In this document: positions 1-5,318 of the stretch, in pieces
Layout: each line of letters starts with the position of its first letter
Position numbering within the stretch: the first letter of the stretch is position 1
Assembly (NCBI GenBank): GCA_019348515.1
Contig: JAHWJF010000030.1
Span: 1 to 8,469 of the forward strand
DNA length: 8,469 bases
Source: Chloroflexota bacterium
GTDB lineage: Bacteria > Chloroflexota > Chloroflexia > Thermomicrobiales > UBA6265
Reading direction: 5' to 3'
Notes under the pieces: model-generated
Databases searched by the model: none
The model's input: the letters and a program-made list of their open reading frames with translations, nothing else
Told to the model about the DNA's origin: nothing
Position numbers and translations under genes: made by a program

Positions 1-239
1 GACTTGGCGTGATACACGATGTCGTCGAGGGTGACCGGGACCGTTGAATCGTGACCCTGGACGACCATCCCCAGCGAATCGCCGACGAGGATGATGTCGA
101 CGCCTGCCTCTTCCGCAAGTCGCGCAAAGGGAAAGTCGTAGACTGAGACCATGCTCAGTCTCGGCCCAGACTTTCTCTCCCTGATGTCGTGCGCCGTCAG
201 TCTGGTGCGCTCCGATTTCTGACCGCTCTCAGTCGCCAT
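1..239 (-). CDS. panB: 3-methyl-2-oxobutanoate hydroxymethyltransferase (PanB), N-terminal part, cut by the window edge
   Basis: PanB transfers a hydroxymethyl group from 5,10-methylenetetrahydrofolate to 2-oxoisovalerate, giving ketopantoate, the first committed step of pantothenate and CoA synthesis, in the cytoplasm. Only the first 79 codons are present; the gene continues past base 1. Visible family features are the LSMVSVYDFPFARLAEEAG stretch (about residues 28-46) and VGDSLGMVVQGHDSTVPVT (52-70), with the metal-binding Asp-Ser of the VGDS motif at 54-55. The ATG lies at 239-237 inside the end of panE, with GGAG about 8 bases upstream. The 11-base overlap with panE suggests translational coupling, fitting the fact that PanB makes the substrate of PanE. 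The later active-site residues lie outside the window. Confidence 0.93.
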   Translation of the reverse strand, partial: MATESGQKSERTRLTAHDIRERKSGPRLSMVSVYDFPFARLAEEAGVDIILVGDSLGMVVQGHDSTVPVTLDDIVYHAK

Positions 240-1170
240 CGTTCGACTCCGCCGTGCTCAACGCTCTCTCCTTAGCTCGAATCAACGCGGCTACGACTCG
301 CGTCGCGGGCGTCGCGATGCCTGCCTCCTCGGCCGCCTTGAGAACGGCCTCGTGAATCGCCGCGACCTCGGTCGGTCGTCCCGCGTCCAGATCTTGAAGC
401 ATCGACGATCGGTTGTCTTTCGTCGCGGTGGCGGTTTCAAGGATTGCGCGGCGCATCCCGCCGAGCTCGATCCCAATCTCATACGCGGTGCTGGCGACTT
501 CCTCCGCAATGATTTCCGCCGCGTCGAGCAGGCTGGGAGTCGTCACGATCGTCCCATTCGGAAAATTTCCCACGGCGGTCAAACCGTTGATGGCGGCGTT
601 GACGGCAAGTTTCTGCCACACCCAACGGTCGATATCGGGTACGGTCGTTGCAGCGAGTCCAGCGTCGGCGAAGACACTGGCCAGCTTTACCGCGGCCGCC
701 GCGTCTCGCTCGTCGAGGAAGCCAACGAGCGTTGGTCCTTCGCCAGCATGCTTGACCCAGCCTGGACCGAGCCGGGTGGCTGCTTGCGAGGTGACTCCAA
801 CGAGAATCCGTGGGCCAGGGCCGAGCACCGAGCGAATCCTCTCGGCATTTCCCAGCCCATTTTGCAGCGTGAGCACGATGTGATCGGGGGAGACATACGG
901 CCGAATGGCATTCAACGCCGAGACTATGTCGACGGACTTCACGAGCACGATCAGCGCATCGGCGTCGCTGACAATGGCGGGGTCGTGCGTGGCCGAGACG
1001 ATCACCTGCTCGGCTGTCCCGTCTCGTGCTTCGAGCCGCAAGCCCTGGTCACGTAATGCTTGGAGATGGGGAGTCTGGCGCCCAAGGAGCGAGACTGCAT
1101 GACCTCGTTTTGTGAGAGCCGCTCCAAAGAGGCTCCCCAGCGCGCCGGGGCCGACGATGACAATTCGCAT
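229..1170 (-). CDS. panE: 2-dehydropantoate 2-reductase (ketopantoate reductase, PanE/ApbA family)
   Basis: Reduces ketopantoate to pantoate with NADPH in pantothenate synthesis; cytoplasmic. The 313-aa length is normal for the family. The Rossmann fold opens with MRIVIVGPGALGS, the GxGxxG nucleotide loop at residues 7-12; VLVKS (75-79) carries the lysine near the cofactor. TLQNGLGN (101-108) holds the conserved Asn, WQKLAVNAAINGLTAV (185-200) the catalytic Lys187 and two Asn, and the C-terminal helical domain has SSMLQDLDAGRPTEVAAI with the substrate-binding Ser255/256 and Glu268. The family usually reads INGAV after the TE motif, while this protein has IHEAV, a small divergence. The ATG at 1170 is preceded by GGGAGAGG at good distance. 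The stop overlaps the start of panB. The role follows strongly from motifs and the panB neighbour. Confidence 0.94.
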   Translation of the reverse strand: MRIVIVGPGALGSLFGAALTKRGHAVSLLGRQTPHLQALRDQGLRLEARDGTAEQVIVSATHDPAIVSDADALIVLVKSVDIVSALNAIRPYVSPDHIVLTLQNGLGNAERIRSVLGPGPRILVGVTSQAATRLGPGWVKHAGEGPTLVGFLDERDAAAAVKLASVFADAGLAATTVPDIDRWVWQKLAVNAAINGLTAVGNFPNGTIVTTPSLLDAAEIIAEEVASTAYEIGIELGGMRRAILETATATKDNRSSMLQDLDAGRPTEVAAIHEAVLKAAEEAGIATPATRVVAALIRAKERALSTAESNDGD

Positions 1171-1288
1171 ACCTCTCCCATTGGCGCCGAGGATGCATTG
1201 GGGCGATTCTTTCCCGGGCGGCGCTCGCAGACTAGATCGGTATGGCCCGATTCAGTCGCAGCACCACTACTTCGTCGATGGAGCCAGG

Positions 1289-1594
1289 CTACAGTGGATC
1301 GGGTAACGGTTGCCGCGGCCGTTCGGTGATCGACGCGCGATCGAATTGCGCAGTGGTCTCAGCCACGAGCTCAGGACGCTTAGTCAGCTCGAACACTGAG
1401 TCCGCAACCCGTCTTCGTACGCCACCAAGATCGACATAGGTTCGCTGCCCGGCGAGTTCCCGCGAACGCCCGCCCTCGCGATAGTGTCCCCATAACACCA
1501 GCCAGCCGCGTTCGACAGGGGCAACCTGGACGAATCTACTGAAGTCCTTCCACGTGAACACCGAGCGGTCAGCGGTCGCGGCACTCAACGGCAT
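1289..1594 (-). CDS. Conserved-looking small protein of unknown function (101 aa)
   Basis: I do not recognise this protein. It begins 27 bases after the dppC-like stop and ends 118 bases before panE, all on the same strand, so it is probably co-transcribed. Residues 13-70 look like a compact alpha/beta domain: an aromatic FTWKDFSRFVQVAP segment, a likely beta strand GWLVLWGHY (30-38), a charged turn rich in Arg/Glu/Gly, then TYVDLGGVRRRVADSVFEL (52-70), plausibly strand plus helix. The last 15 residues are Pro/Arg rich and probably disordered. There is no signal peptide or membrane span, so it is likely cytoplasmic. The ATG has GAGG only 3 bases upstream, so the start is uncertain; a later start near residue 13 would still keep the domain. 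The strand/turn pattern distantly recalls small DUF2188-like domains, but that is not a firm match. Confidence 0.62.
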   Translation of the reverse strand: MPLSAATADRSVFTWKDFSRFVQVAPVERGWLVLWGHYREGGRSRELAGQRTYVDLGGVRRRVADSVFELTKRPELVAETTAQFDRASITERPRQPLPDPL

Positions 1595-1621
1595 CCACCT
1601 CGGTCGCGCTTTCAGACCTTT

Positions 1622-2659
1622 TCACTGGGTCTTTCGGGGATCAAGCGCATCCCGCAAACCGTCCCCGATGTAATTGATCGACAGCACGGTCAGGAAGATC
1701 ATCGTACCTGGAAAAATGGCCTCATGGGGCGCGATCTCGAAGCGATCTTTCGCCTCGTAGAGCATGCTGCCCCACGTCGGGATGTCGGATGGGAAGCCGA
1801 GACCCAGGAACGAGAGGGCCGACTCGGTGATGATGGCCGCGCCGACCCCCAGGGTGGCCGCGACGATGATCGGGCTCATCACATTCGGTAGGATGTGCCG
1901 GAACATCTGGGACGCCCGCGACGATCCCATAGCCTCGGCGGCCTCAACAAACTCCTTCTGCTTGGTTGCGAGAAAGCTCGCCCGGACGAGGCGGGAGGTC
2001 GGCATCCAGTTGAGCAAGCCGATCACCAGGACGATCAGGACGAAGATGCCGGTTACCCCACTCCCGGTGCGCCTCTGGAAAAAGTCATAGAACGCCTGCT
2101 TATACAAGAAGCTGATCACCAGCAAGAGCGGGACTTGCGGCAGGGAGATGAACAGATCCGTCAAGCGCATGAGTAGCGTATCGGTGAGACCACCGAAGAA
2201 ACCCGAGGTTGCCCCGATTGCGGTCCCCAACAGGATGGCCACAAGAGCTGCAACGATCCCGACAGCGAGCGAGATGCGGCCACCCCACAACATCCGCGCC
2301 AGCATGTCCCGTCCCAATGAATCGGTCCCGAAGGGATGTTCCCAGGATACGCTGGTCCCGCTGACCGAGAAATCGATCTCGTCGATTTCTTGAGGGTAGA
2401 GTGGCGACCCGATAAATGTCGCCAGCAACATGAAAATGAAGAGCGCTAGGCCTGCCATTGCTAGCTTGTGCTTGCGGAACTGACGCCAGGCGTCGCCCCA
2501 CAACGAACGCTGCTCTTTTACCAGCAGTTGTGCGTCGATGGTGGGTAGGGCCGGTAATGCGTAGTCAGGAGCGTTCACCGCGGCAGACGGGGTTGTGCTC
2601 CCTTTGCCGAGTGTTCCCGAAGGAGCGGTCTTGAGGTTGATATCAACACCCTGCGTCAT
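1622..2659 (-). CDS. dppC: Dipeptide/oligopeptide-type ABC transporter permease, DppC/OppC family
   Basis: Inner-membrane permease that pairs with a DppB-type subunit to import peptides, nickel or other small solutes delivered by an extracytoplasmic binding protein. The 345-aa form has a roughly 60-residue polar N-terminus, a first membrane span at about 68-84, the family signature HPFGTDSLGRDMLARMLWGGR (108-128), further spans, and the cytoplasmic EAA loop EFVEAAEAMGSSRASQMFRHILP (237-259) that docks on the ATPase. TESALSFLGLGFP and the C-terminal GDGLRDALDPR are also typical. A start 117 bases further upstream (2776) is open, but the ATG at 2659 has GGAGG 6 bases before it, and the extra residues have no permease character, so the shorter form is preferred. 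It follows dppB after 134 bases. The substrate cannot be read from the sequence. Confidence 0.9.
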   Translation of the reverse strand: MTQGVDINLKTAPSGTLGKGSTTPSAAVNAPDYALPALPTIDAQLLVKEQRSLWGDAWRQFRKHKLAMAGLALFIFMLLATFIGSPLYPQEIDEIDFSVSGTSVSWEHPFGTDSLGRDMLARMLWGGRISLAVGIVAALVAILLGTAIGATSGFFGGLTDTLLMRLTDLFISLPQVPLLLVISFLYKQAFYDFFQRRTGSGVTGIFVLIVLVIGLLNWMPTSRLVRASFLATKQKEFVEAAEAMGSSRASQMFRHILPNVMSPIIVAATLGVGAAIITESALSFLGLGFPSDIPTWGSMLYEAKDRFEIAPHEAIFPGTMIFLTVLSINYIGDGLRDALDPRKTQ

Positions 2660-2713
2660 ACCTGGCCTCCGCAACCGAGAGAGGTACGGCGGTGAACATC
2701 TGCTCGACCAGAA

Positions 2714-2756
2714 GCCGCCCGTGACTGCTGAAGCGGGTGTTCCCGCGCGTGGCGGC
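2714..2756 (-). other. Two-tier stem-loop between dppB and dppC
   Basis: In the 134-base gap, GCCGCC (2714-2719) pairs with GGCGGC (2751-2756), enclosing GCGGG (2733-2737) paired with CCCGC (2742-2746) around a four-base loop. No T-run follows on the minus strand, so it is not a terminator. Such hairpins between co-transcribed genes can stabilise or process mRNA; that role here is inference. Confidence 0.45.
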
Positions 2757-2793
2757 GCGTCGTACTCATCACACAAGCACGGACACGTGGCGC

Positions 2794-3738
2794 CTACGAG
2801 TAGCGAATGCGCGGATCGAGCACGGCATAGAGAATGTCCGCGATGACGTTGAAGAGCACCACAAGGACGGCGATGCCGAAGGTGATCGCCATGACGACAG
2901 GCACCTCCTTGCTGTAGATGCCGTCAATGAGCGCGCGACCGATACCCGGAATGCGAAAGATCTGCTCGGTGATGATAGCGCCGCCGAAAATCTCAGGCAC
3001 TTGCAGCGCGAGCACGGTCACCACCGGAATCAGTGCATTGCGCATCGCGTGAAGGACGACCACCGACTGCTCGCGTAGCCCCTTCGCCCGTGCGGTGCGG
3101 ACGTAGTCCTGACTAATGGTCTCCAGCATCGACGCGCGGACAAAACGCATGAGCTGCGCCGCGCCAGCAAGTCCCAGCACCGTGATTGGCATGATGGACT
3201 GTTTCAGATTCGGCAAGAAACCACTGACCTCGGAGTCGTAGACAAATGGCAACCAGCCAAAATAGACACTGAAGACGAGAATCAGCAGGATGCCCGAGAA
3301 GAACGTGGGAATGCTGAACCCCAGAAAGGCGAACGTCGTCGCCGCCTGGTCGAAGAGCGAATACTGCTTGATGGCGGACAGAACGCCGATCGGTACCGCA
3401 ACGAGGATGCTGAGCAAAAACGCCGAACCAGAGATCGCGAGTGTAGTGGGCAAGCGCGCCATGACGTAATCGCGGACAGGGATCTTGGCAGAGTAAGACT
3501 GCAGCCAATCTCCTTGCACGTACGCTGACGCCCAACGCAAATATTGCACGTGGATCGGATCGTCGAGTCCCATGGTCTTACGGATACGTTCGCGCAATTC
3601 CGGGGGAACATTGGGGTTATTGGCAAACCCGGACAGGGGATCGCCCGGCGCGAGCGCCAGGATGCTGTAAACGACCATGCTGATGGCGATGAGCGTGATT
3701 ATCGAGATAATCGCCCGGCGAATCAGGTAACGTCCCAA
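2794..3738 (-). CDS. dppB: Dipeptide/oligopeptide-type ABC transporter permease, DppB/OppB family, TTG start
   Basis: Membrane permease forming the channel with the DppC-like protein encoded next. Its 314 aa match the family length. Features in order: a first membrane span (about residues 9-30) after MGRYLIRR, the LAPGDP motif (28-33), a periplasmic region ending in MGLDDPIHVQYLRW (56-69), the span cluster from about 97 to 165, the cytoplasmic EAA loop DYVRTARAKGLREQSVVVLH (211-230), and the C-terminal FRIPGIGRALIDGI (261-274) and DPRIRYS end. The start codon is TTG (3738-3736) with GGAGGT and a 7-base spacing, a convincing ribosome site; the ATG overlapping that site is out of frame. It heads the leftward gene run and is divergent from rplY. 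No binding protein or ATPase gene is present nearby, so the substrate is unknown. Confidence 0.92.
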   Translation of the reverse strand: MGRYLIRRAIISIITLIAISMVVYSILALAPGDPLSGFANNPNVPPELRERIRKTMGLDDPIHVQYLRWASAYVQGDWLQSYSAKIPVRDYVMARLPTTLAISGSAFLLSILVAVPIGVLSAIKQYSLFDQAATTFAFLGFSIPTFFSGILLILVFSVYFGWLPFVYDSEVSGFLPNLKQSIMPITVLGLAGAAQLMRFVRASMLETISQDYVRTARAKGLREQSVVVLHAMRNALIPVVTVLALQVPEIFGGAIITEQIFRIPGIGRALIDGIYSKEVPVVMAITFGIAVLVVLFNVIADILYAVLDPRIRYS

Positions 3739-3816
3739 CCGGCGACCTCCATGTCACCTATATCGAGCCTGGATCCTGCAGCGGTTGCCGGTCTTGGTCG
3801 GTCGTCCAGCCCTGAG

Positions 3817-3837
3817 ACGTCATTCCCCGCGTGACGT
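3817..3837. promoter_or_regulatory. Candidate operator: ACGTCA-N9-TGACGT dyad
   Basis: A perfect 6-base inverted repeat with a 9-base spacer lies about 80-100 bases upstream of the dppB start. Its geometry suits a dimeric DNA-binding regulator. It is short and could occur by chance; there is no regulator gene in the window to link to it. Confidence 0.25.
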
Positions 3838-3959
3838 GCGGTAACGCCTGGGCACGTTGCCCGTCCGGAAGATTCGGCTGATGGTACGGCCCGTATCAAT
3901 GAGCGTCAAGCGGTCGCCAGGCATCCGAGCGTTCGGCCAGAACCGTCGAATGCATTCTG

Positions 3960-3968
3960 TGGTAGGAT
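3960..3968 (+). promoter_or_regulatory. Candidate extended -10 promoter for rplY (TGGTAGGAT)
   Basis: TGG directly before TAGGAT gives an extended -10 element, about 100 bases upstream of the rplY start. No good -35 lies at 16-18 bases. Transcription would begin near 3975, just before the hairpin at 3983. Weak on its own, but the only candidate seen on this strand in the gap. Confidence 0.3.
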
Positions 3969-3982
3969 GCCGGGTCGCGTTT

Positions 3983-4018
3983 CCGGGCTGGATCGTACCA
4001 GGCCTCCCGGATTTTTTT
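3983..4018 (+). terminator. Terminator-shaped hairpin with T7 run in the rplY leader
   Basis: CCGGGCTGG (3983-3991) pairs with CCAG (3998-4001) and CCCGG (4006-4010), with a six-base loop and a four-base bulge on the 3' side, then A and seven T's (4012-4018). It points rightward, but the gene to its left (dppB) is transcribed leftward, so it has no upstream coding gene to terminate. It may be an attenuator in the rplY leader or may end a short RNA. The stem is imperfect, so its strength is uncertain. Confidence 0.5.
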
Positions 4019-4067
4019 CCGTGACCCACGCGGCTGAGCGGGCATTCGGATTCACGAGCAGGTATTG

Positions 4068-4709
4068 ATGATGGCACAACAAGAATTTACAGCACAGCGG
4101 CGCACGGTGGTCGGGAAGAAAGTCCGCCGGCTCCGCCGCGAAGGACTGGTACCCGGCGTCGTCTACGGACCGGTTGTGGATGGAACGGTCCCCGTGAGCG
4201 TCGATCGCCGGGAGTTCGTCAAGTTCTATCAGACCAATGGGCACTCGACGCTTTTCGTTCTCCGTTGGGAGGACGGCGATCAATCCGTGTTCATCCGAGA
4301 GGTGCAGCAGGATCCGGTTCGCCGCGAGCCGCTCCATATCGACTTTTTCGCCCCGAACCTGAGAATGCCGGTCCGCGCGGTTGTGCCGATCGTCTTTCAC
4401 AACCCCAGTTCTACGATCGACGGCAGGCTCGCCGAGATTCGCACCGAAGTCGAAGTCGAGGCGCTGCCGGCCGGTATTCCGCACCAGATCGACGTCGATG
4501 TCTCGCAGCTAGTTCAACCTGGCGACGCGATCCGAGTGGGAGACCTCCCGATGCCGGACGGCGTGACCGTGGTCACGGACGAAGGCGAATCCGTGGTTCA
4601 GATCGAAGCCGTGTACCAGGAACCAACGGAAGCTGAAGAGGCCGCTGCCGAGGCCACACCGGAAGAGGAGCCGGCCGCCTCTGCCGACGAGACCGCAGAA
4701 CAGGAGTAA
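4068..4709 (+). CDS. rplY: 50S ribosomal protein L25 (bL25), general stress protein CTC type
   Basis: Binds 5S rRNA in the large ribosomal subunit. The 213-aa protein is the long CTC/TL5 form. The N-terminal 5S-binding beta-barrel spans about residues 5-95, with the basic GKKVRRLRREGLVPGVVYGP segment (16-35) and the conserved FIREVQQDPVRREPLHIDF (75-93). The C-terminal TL5-like domain runs from about 98 to 183 (IVFHNPSST; EVEALPAGIPHQIDVDVSQL; GDAIRVGDLPMPDGV). Residues 185-213 form a Glu/Ala-rich acidic tail, common in this class. Two adjacent ATG codons (4068, 4071) and a TTG (4065) compete; an AGCAGGT ribosome site at 4057-4063 favours 4068 or 4071. The gene stands alone on its strand, with a terminator-like hairpin ahead and another after, which suggests its own transcript. 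Confidence 0.95.
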   Translation: MMAQQEFTAQRRTVVGKKVRRLRREGLVPGVVYGPVVDGTVPVSVDRREFVKFYQTNGHSTLFVLRWEDGDQSVFIREVQQDPVRREPLHIDFFAPNLRMPVRAVVPIVFHNPSSTIDGRLAEIRTEVEVEALPAGIPHQIDVDVSQLVQPGDAIRVGDLPMPDGVTVVTDEGESVVQIEAVYQEPTEAEEAAAEATPEEEPAASADETAEQE

Positions 4710-4714
4710 AGACT

Positions 4715-4742
4715 GGGGCCTGGAACTAACAGTCCAGGCCCC
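4715..4742 (+). terminator. Strong hairpin downstream of rplY, probable transcript end
   Basis: GGGGCCTGGA (4715-4724) and TCCAGGCCCC (4733-4742) form a perfect 10-bp, GC-rich stem with an 8-base loop, five bases after the rplY stop. No T-run follows on the plus strand, so it may act as a factor-dependent or weak terminator or as a 3'-end stabiliser rather than a classical intrinsic terminator. Confidence 0.6.
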
Positions 4743-4758
4743 GCCTCAATACACGCGC

Positions 4759-4798
4759 AAAAAAGAACGAGGGCCGGACTCGTGTCCGACCCTCGTTC
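4759..4798 (-). terminator. Intrinsic terminator for the leftward short transcript
   Basis: Read on the minus strand, GAACGAGGG (4798-4790) and CCCTCGTTC (4773-4765) form a 9-bp stem, continued by 5 bp (4788-4784 with 4779-4775) after one mismatch, with loop ACGA, and are followed at once by six T's (4764-4759). This ends transcripts from the small ORF unit and any read-through from the LysM gene, and insulates them from convergent rplY. Confidence 0.85.
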
Positions 4799-4801
4799 CC
4801 A

Positions 4802-4851
4802 GGCATCACGGCAGCCGCGCCTTATCGGCGAGCGGCCTCCACCGTGATGCC
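4802..4851 (-). repeat. Long inverted repeat over the 3' half of the small ORF
   Basis: GGCATCACGG (4802-4811) and CCGTGATGCC (4842-4851) are perfect complements; inside, GCCGC (4814-4818) pairs with GCGGC (4832-4836) and GCC (4819-4821) with GGC (4827-4829), leaving a five-base loop that contains part of the stop codon. This gives about 18 paired positions in 50 bases, just upstream of the terminator hairpin. Confidence 0.75.
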
Positions 4852-4872
4852 CTTTGTACCGTGACTACTCAT
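4822..4872 (-). CDS. Candidate 16-codon ORF with exceptionally strong ribosome binding site
   Basis: ATG at 4872-4870 to TAA at 4824-4822 encodes MSSHGTKGITVEAARR, a basic, soluble peptide that I do not recognise. The ribosome site AAAGGAGGTGAT (4888-4877) is a 12-base perfect complement to the usual 16S rRNA 3' tail, with 8 bases between GGAGG and the ATG. A second ATG two codons earlier (4878) is in frame but too close to the ribosome site. The ORF has its own upstream promoter and a downstream intrinsic terminator, with nothing else between, so it is the only coding content of a roughly 170-base transcript. It could be a genuine microprotein, a leader-type peptide sensing translation, or a fortuitous frame inside a structured small RNA. 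Expression is inferred only from these signals. Confidence 0.5.
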   Translation of the reverse strand: MSSHGTKGITVEAARR

Positions 4873-4881
4873 GGGCATCAC
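4844..4881 (-). repeat. Inverted repeat that would mask the small ORF's ribosome site
   Basis: GTGATGCCC on the minus strand (4881-4873), overlapping the ribosome site and lying just before the ATG, is perfectly complementary to GGGCATCAC (4852-4844) inside the ORF, with a 20-base loop holding the start codon. The second arm is also one arm of the 4802-4851 repeat, so the two hairpins cannot form together. Confidence 0.7.
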
Positions 4882-4936
4882 CTCCTTTACCCTAATCGGT
4901 CCCGGAGTTTACGTCGCTTCTCGCGGCGTGAGTTGA

Positions 4937-4966
4937 AAGGTACCACGACCCCCGATTGATGGTCAA
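4937..4966 (-). promoter_or_regulatory. Sigma70-type promoter of the short leftward transcript
   Basis: On the minus strand, TTGACC (4966-4961), an 18-base spacer and TACCTT (4942-4937) give a good -35 and a TAnnnT-type -10. Transcription would start near 4929, giving a leader of about 57 bases before the small ORF and an RNA of about 170 bases ending at the terminator near 4759. Confidence 0.65.
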
Positions 4967-5003
4967 GGGTGCGGCTACAAGTGTCATGCACATCCCACGG
5001 CAA

Positions 5004-5306
5004 TCACGGCTGCGCGGGTGGGATGACGAGCTCCTGTCCCACCAACAGACGGTTAGGGTCAGAGAGCGGGTTTGCGTCGAGAATCGCGTCCTCCGACACG
5101 CCGAACCGGGCTGCGCTCCCGGCAAGCGTATCCCCTTCGCGCACCACGTATCGTTGCTGCTCACCTGGTGTCGGAATCGGAGGAGGGCCTGGAGTCGCCG
5201 TCACAACCGCAAGCGTCGGGGCGGGCGCCAACGCCGGCTCCTCGCGGCTCTCCCCACACGCCGCGAGGAGCACGATCGCCGCGAATGCGATTCCGGCGAT
5301 CTTCAT
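5004..5306 (-). CDS. Small LysM-domain lipoprotein (100 aa)
   Basis: A secreted, membrane-anchored protein with one peptidoglycan-binding LysM domain. Residues 1-17 are a lipoprotein signal: Lys2, hydrophobic AGIAFAAIVLLAA and the lipobox LAAC with Cys17 as the lipidation site. Residues 18-50 are a Pro/Ala/Thr-rich linker. Residues 53-96 form the LysM domain, opening with YVVREGDTLAGSAARFGVS and closing with NRLLVGQELVIP. It is expected on the outer face of the cytoplasmic membrane, touching the cell wall. The gene starts 12 bases after the nitrilase stop, so it is co-transcribed and perhaps coupled, since its own ribosome site (GGGAC) is weak. No catalytic domain is attached. LysM function is well established; the specific partner is unknown. 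Confidence 0.88.
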   Translation of the reverse strand: MKIAGIAFAAIVLLAACGESREEPALAPAPTLAVVTATPGPPPIPTPGEQQRYVVREGDTLAGSAARFGVSEDAILDANPLSDPNRLLVGQELVIPPAQP

Positions 5307-5318
5307 TGAGTCGTCCCG

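Larger units (their letters stand above)
3739..4067. other. Divergent intergenic region between dppB and rplY
   Basis: About 330 bases without a convincing gene. It holds the ribosome site of dppB (GGAGGT at 3746-3751 read on the minus strand), the dyad at 3817-3837, a candidate extended -10 at 3960-3968 and the hairpin plus T-run at 3983-4018 ahead of rplY. No clear -35/-10 pair for dppB was found. I looked for a tRNA by its T-loop and found none. Confidence 0.6.

Noticed and set aside
352..1056. 234-aa plus-strand open frame opposite panE
   Set aside because: panE is complete with all catalytic motifs on the other strand; the Arg/Gly/Asp-rich translation is typical of an antisense shadow in GC-rich DNA.
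2660..2776. 39-codon N-terminal extension of the dppC-like gene
   Set aside because: The extension has no permease character, while the ATG at 2659 has GGAGG at 6 bases; the longer start has no comparable site.
3739..4064. Possible tRNA or small RNA gene that would explain the rightward terminator before rplY
   Set aside because: No cloverleaf with a GTTCGA-type T-loop could be assembled. A short untranslated RNA cannot be excluded, but nothing positive supports a gene.
3906..4484. 192-aa minus-strand open frame opposite rplY and its leader
   Set aside because: It lies antisense to the unmistakable L25 gene, has a low-complexity, charged composition without family features, and has no matching promoter or ribosome site.
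4802..4881. Possible CRISPR or direct repeat array from the recurring GGCATCAC word
   Set aside because: Only three short copies, in alternating orientation; they are arms of hairpins, not spaced direct repeats.
4993..5023. TCCCAC/GTGGGA inverted repeat around the LysM stop codon
   Set aside because: Only 6 bp with a 19-base loop and no T-run; too weak to call a terminator.
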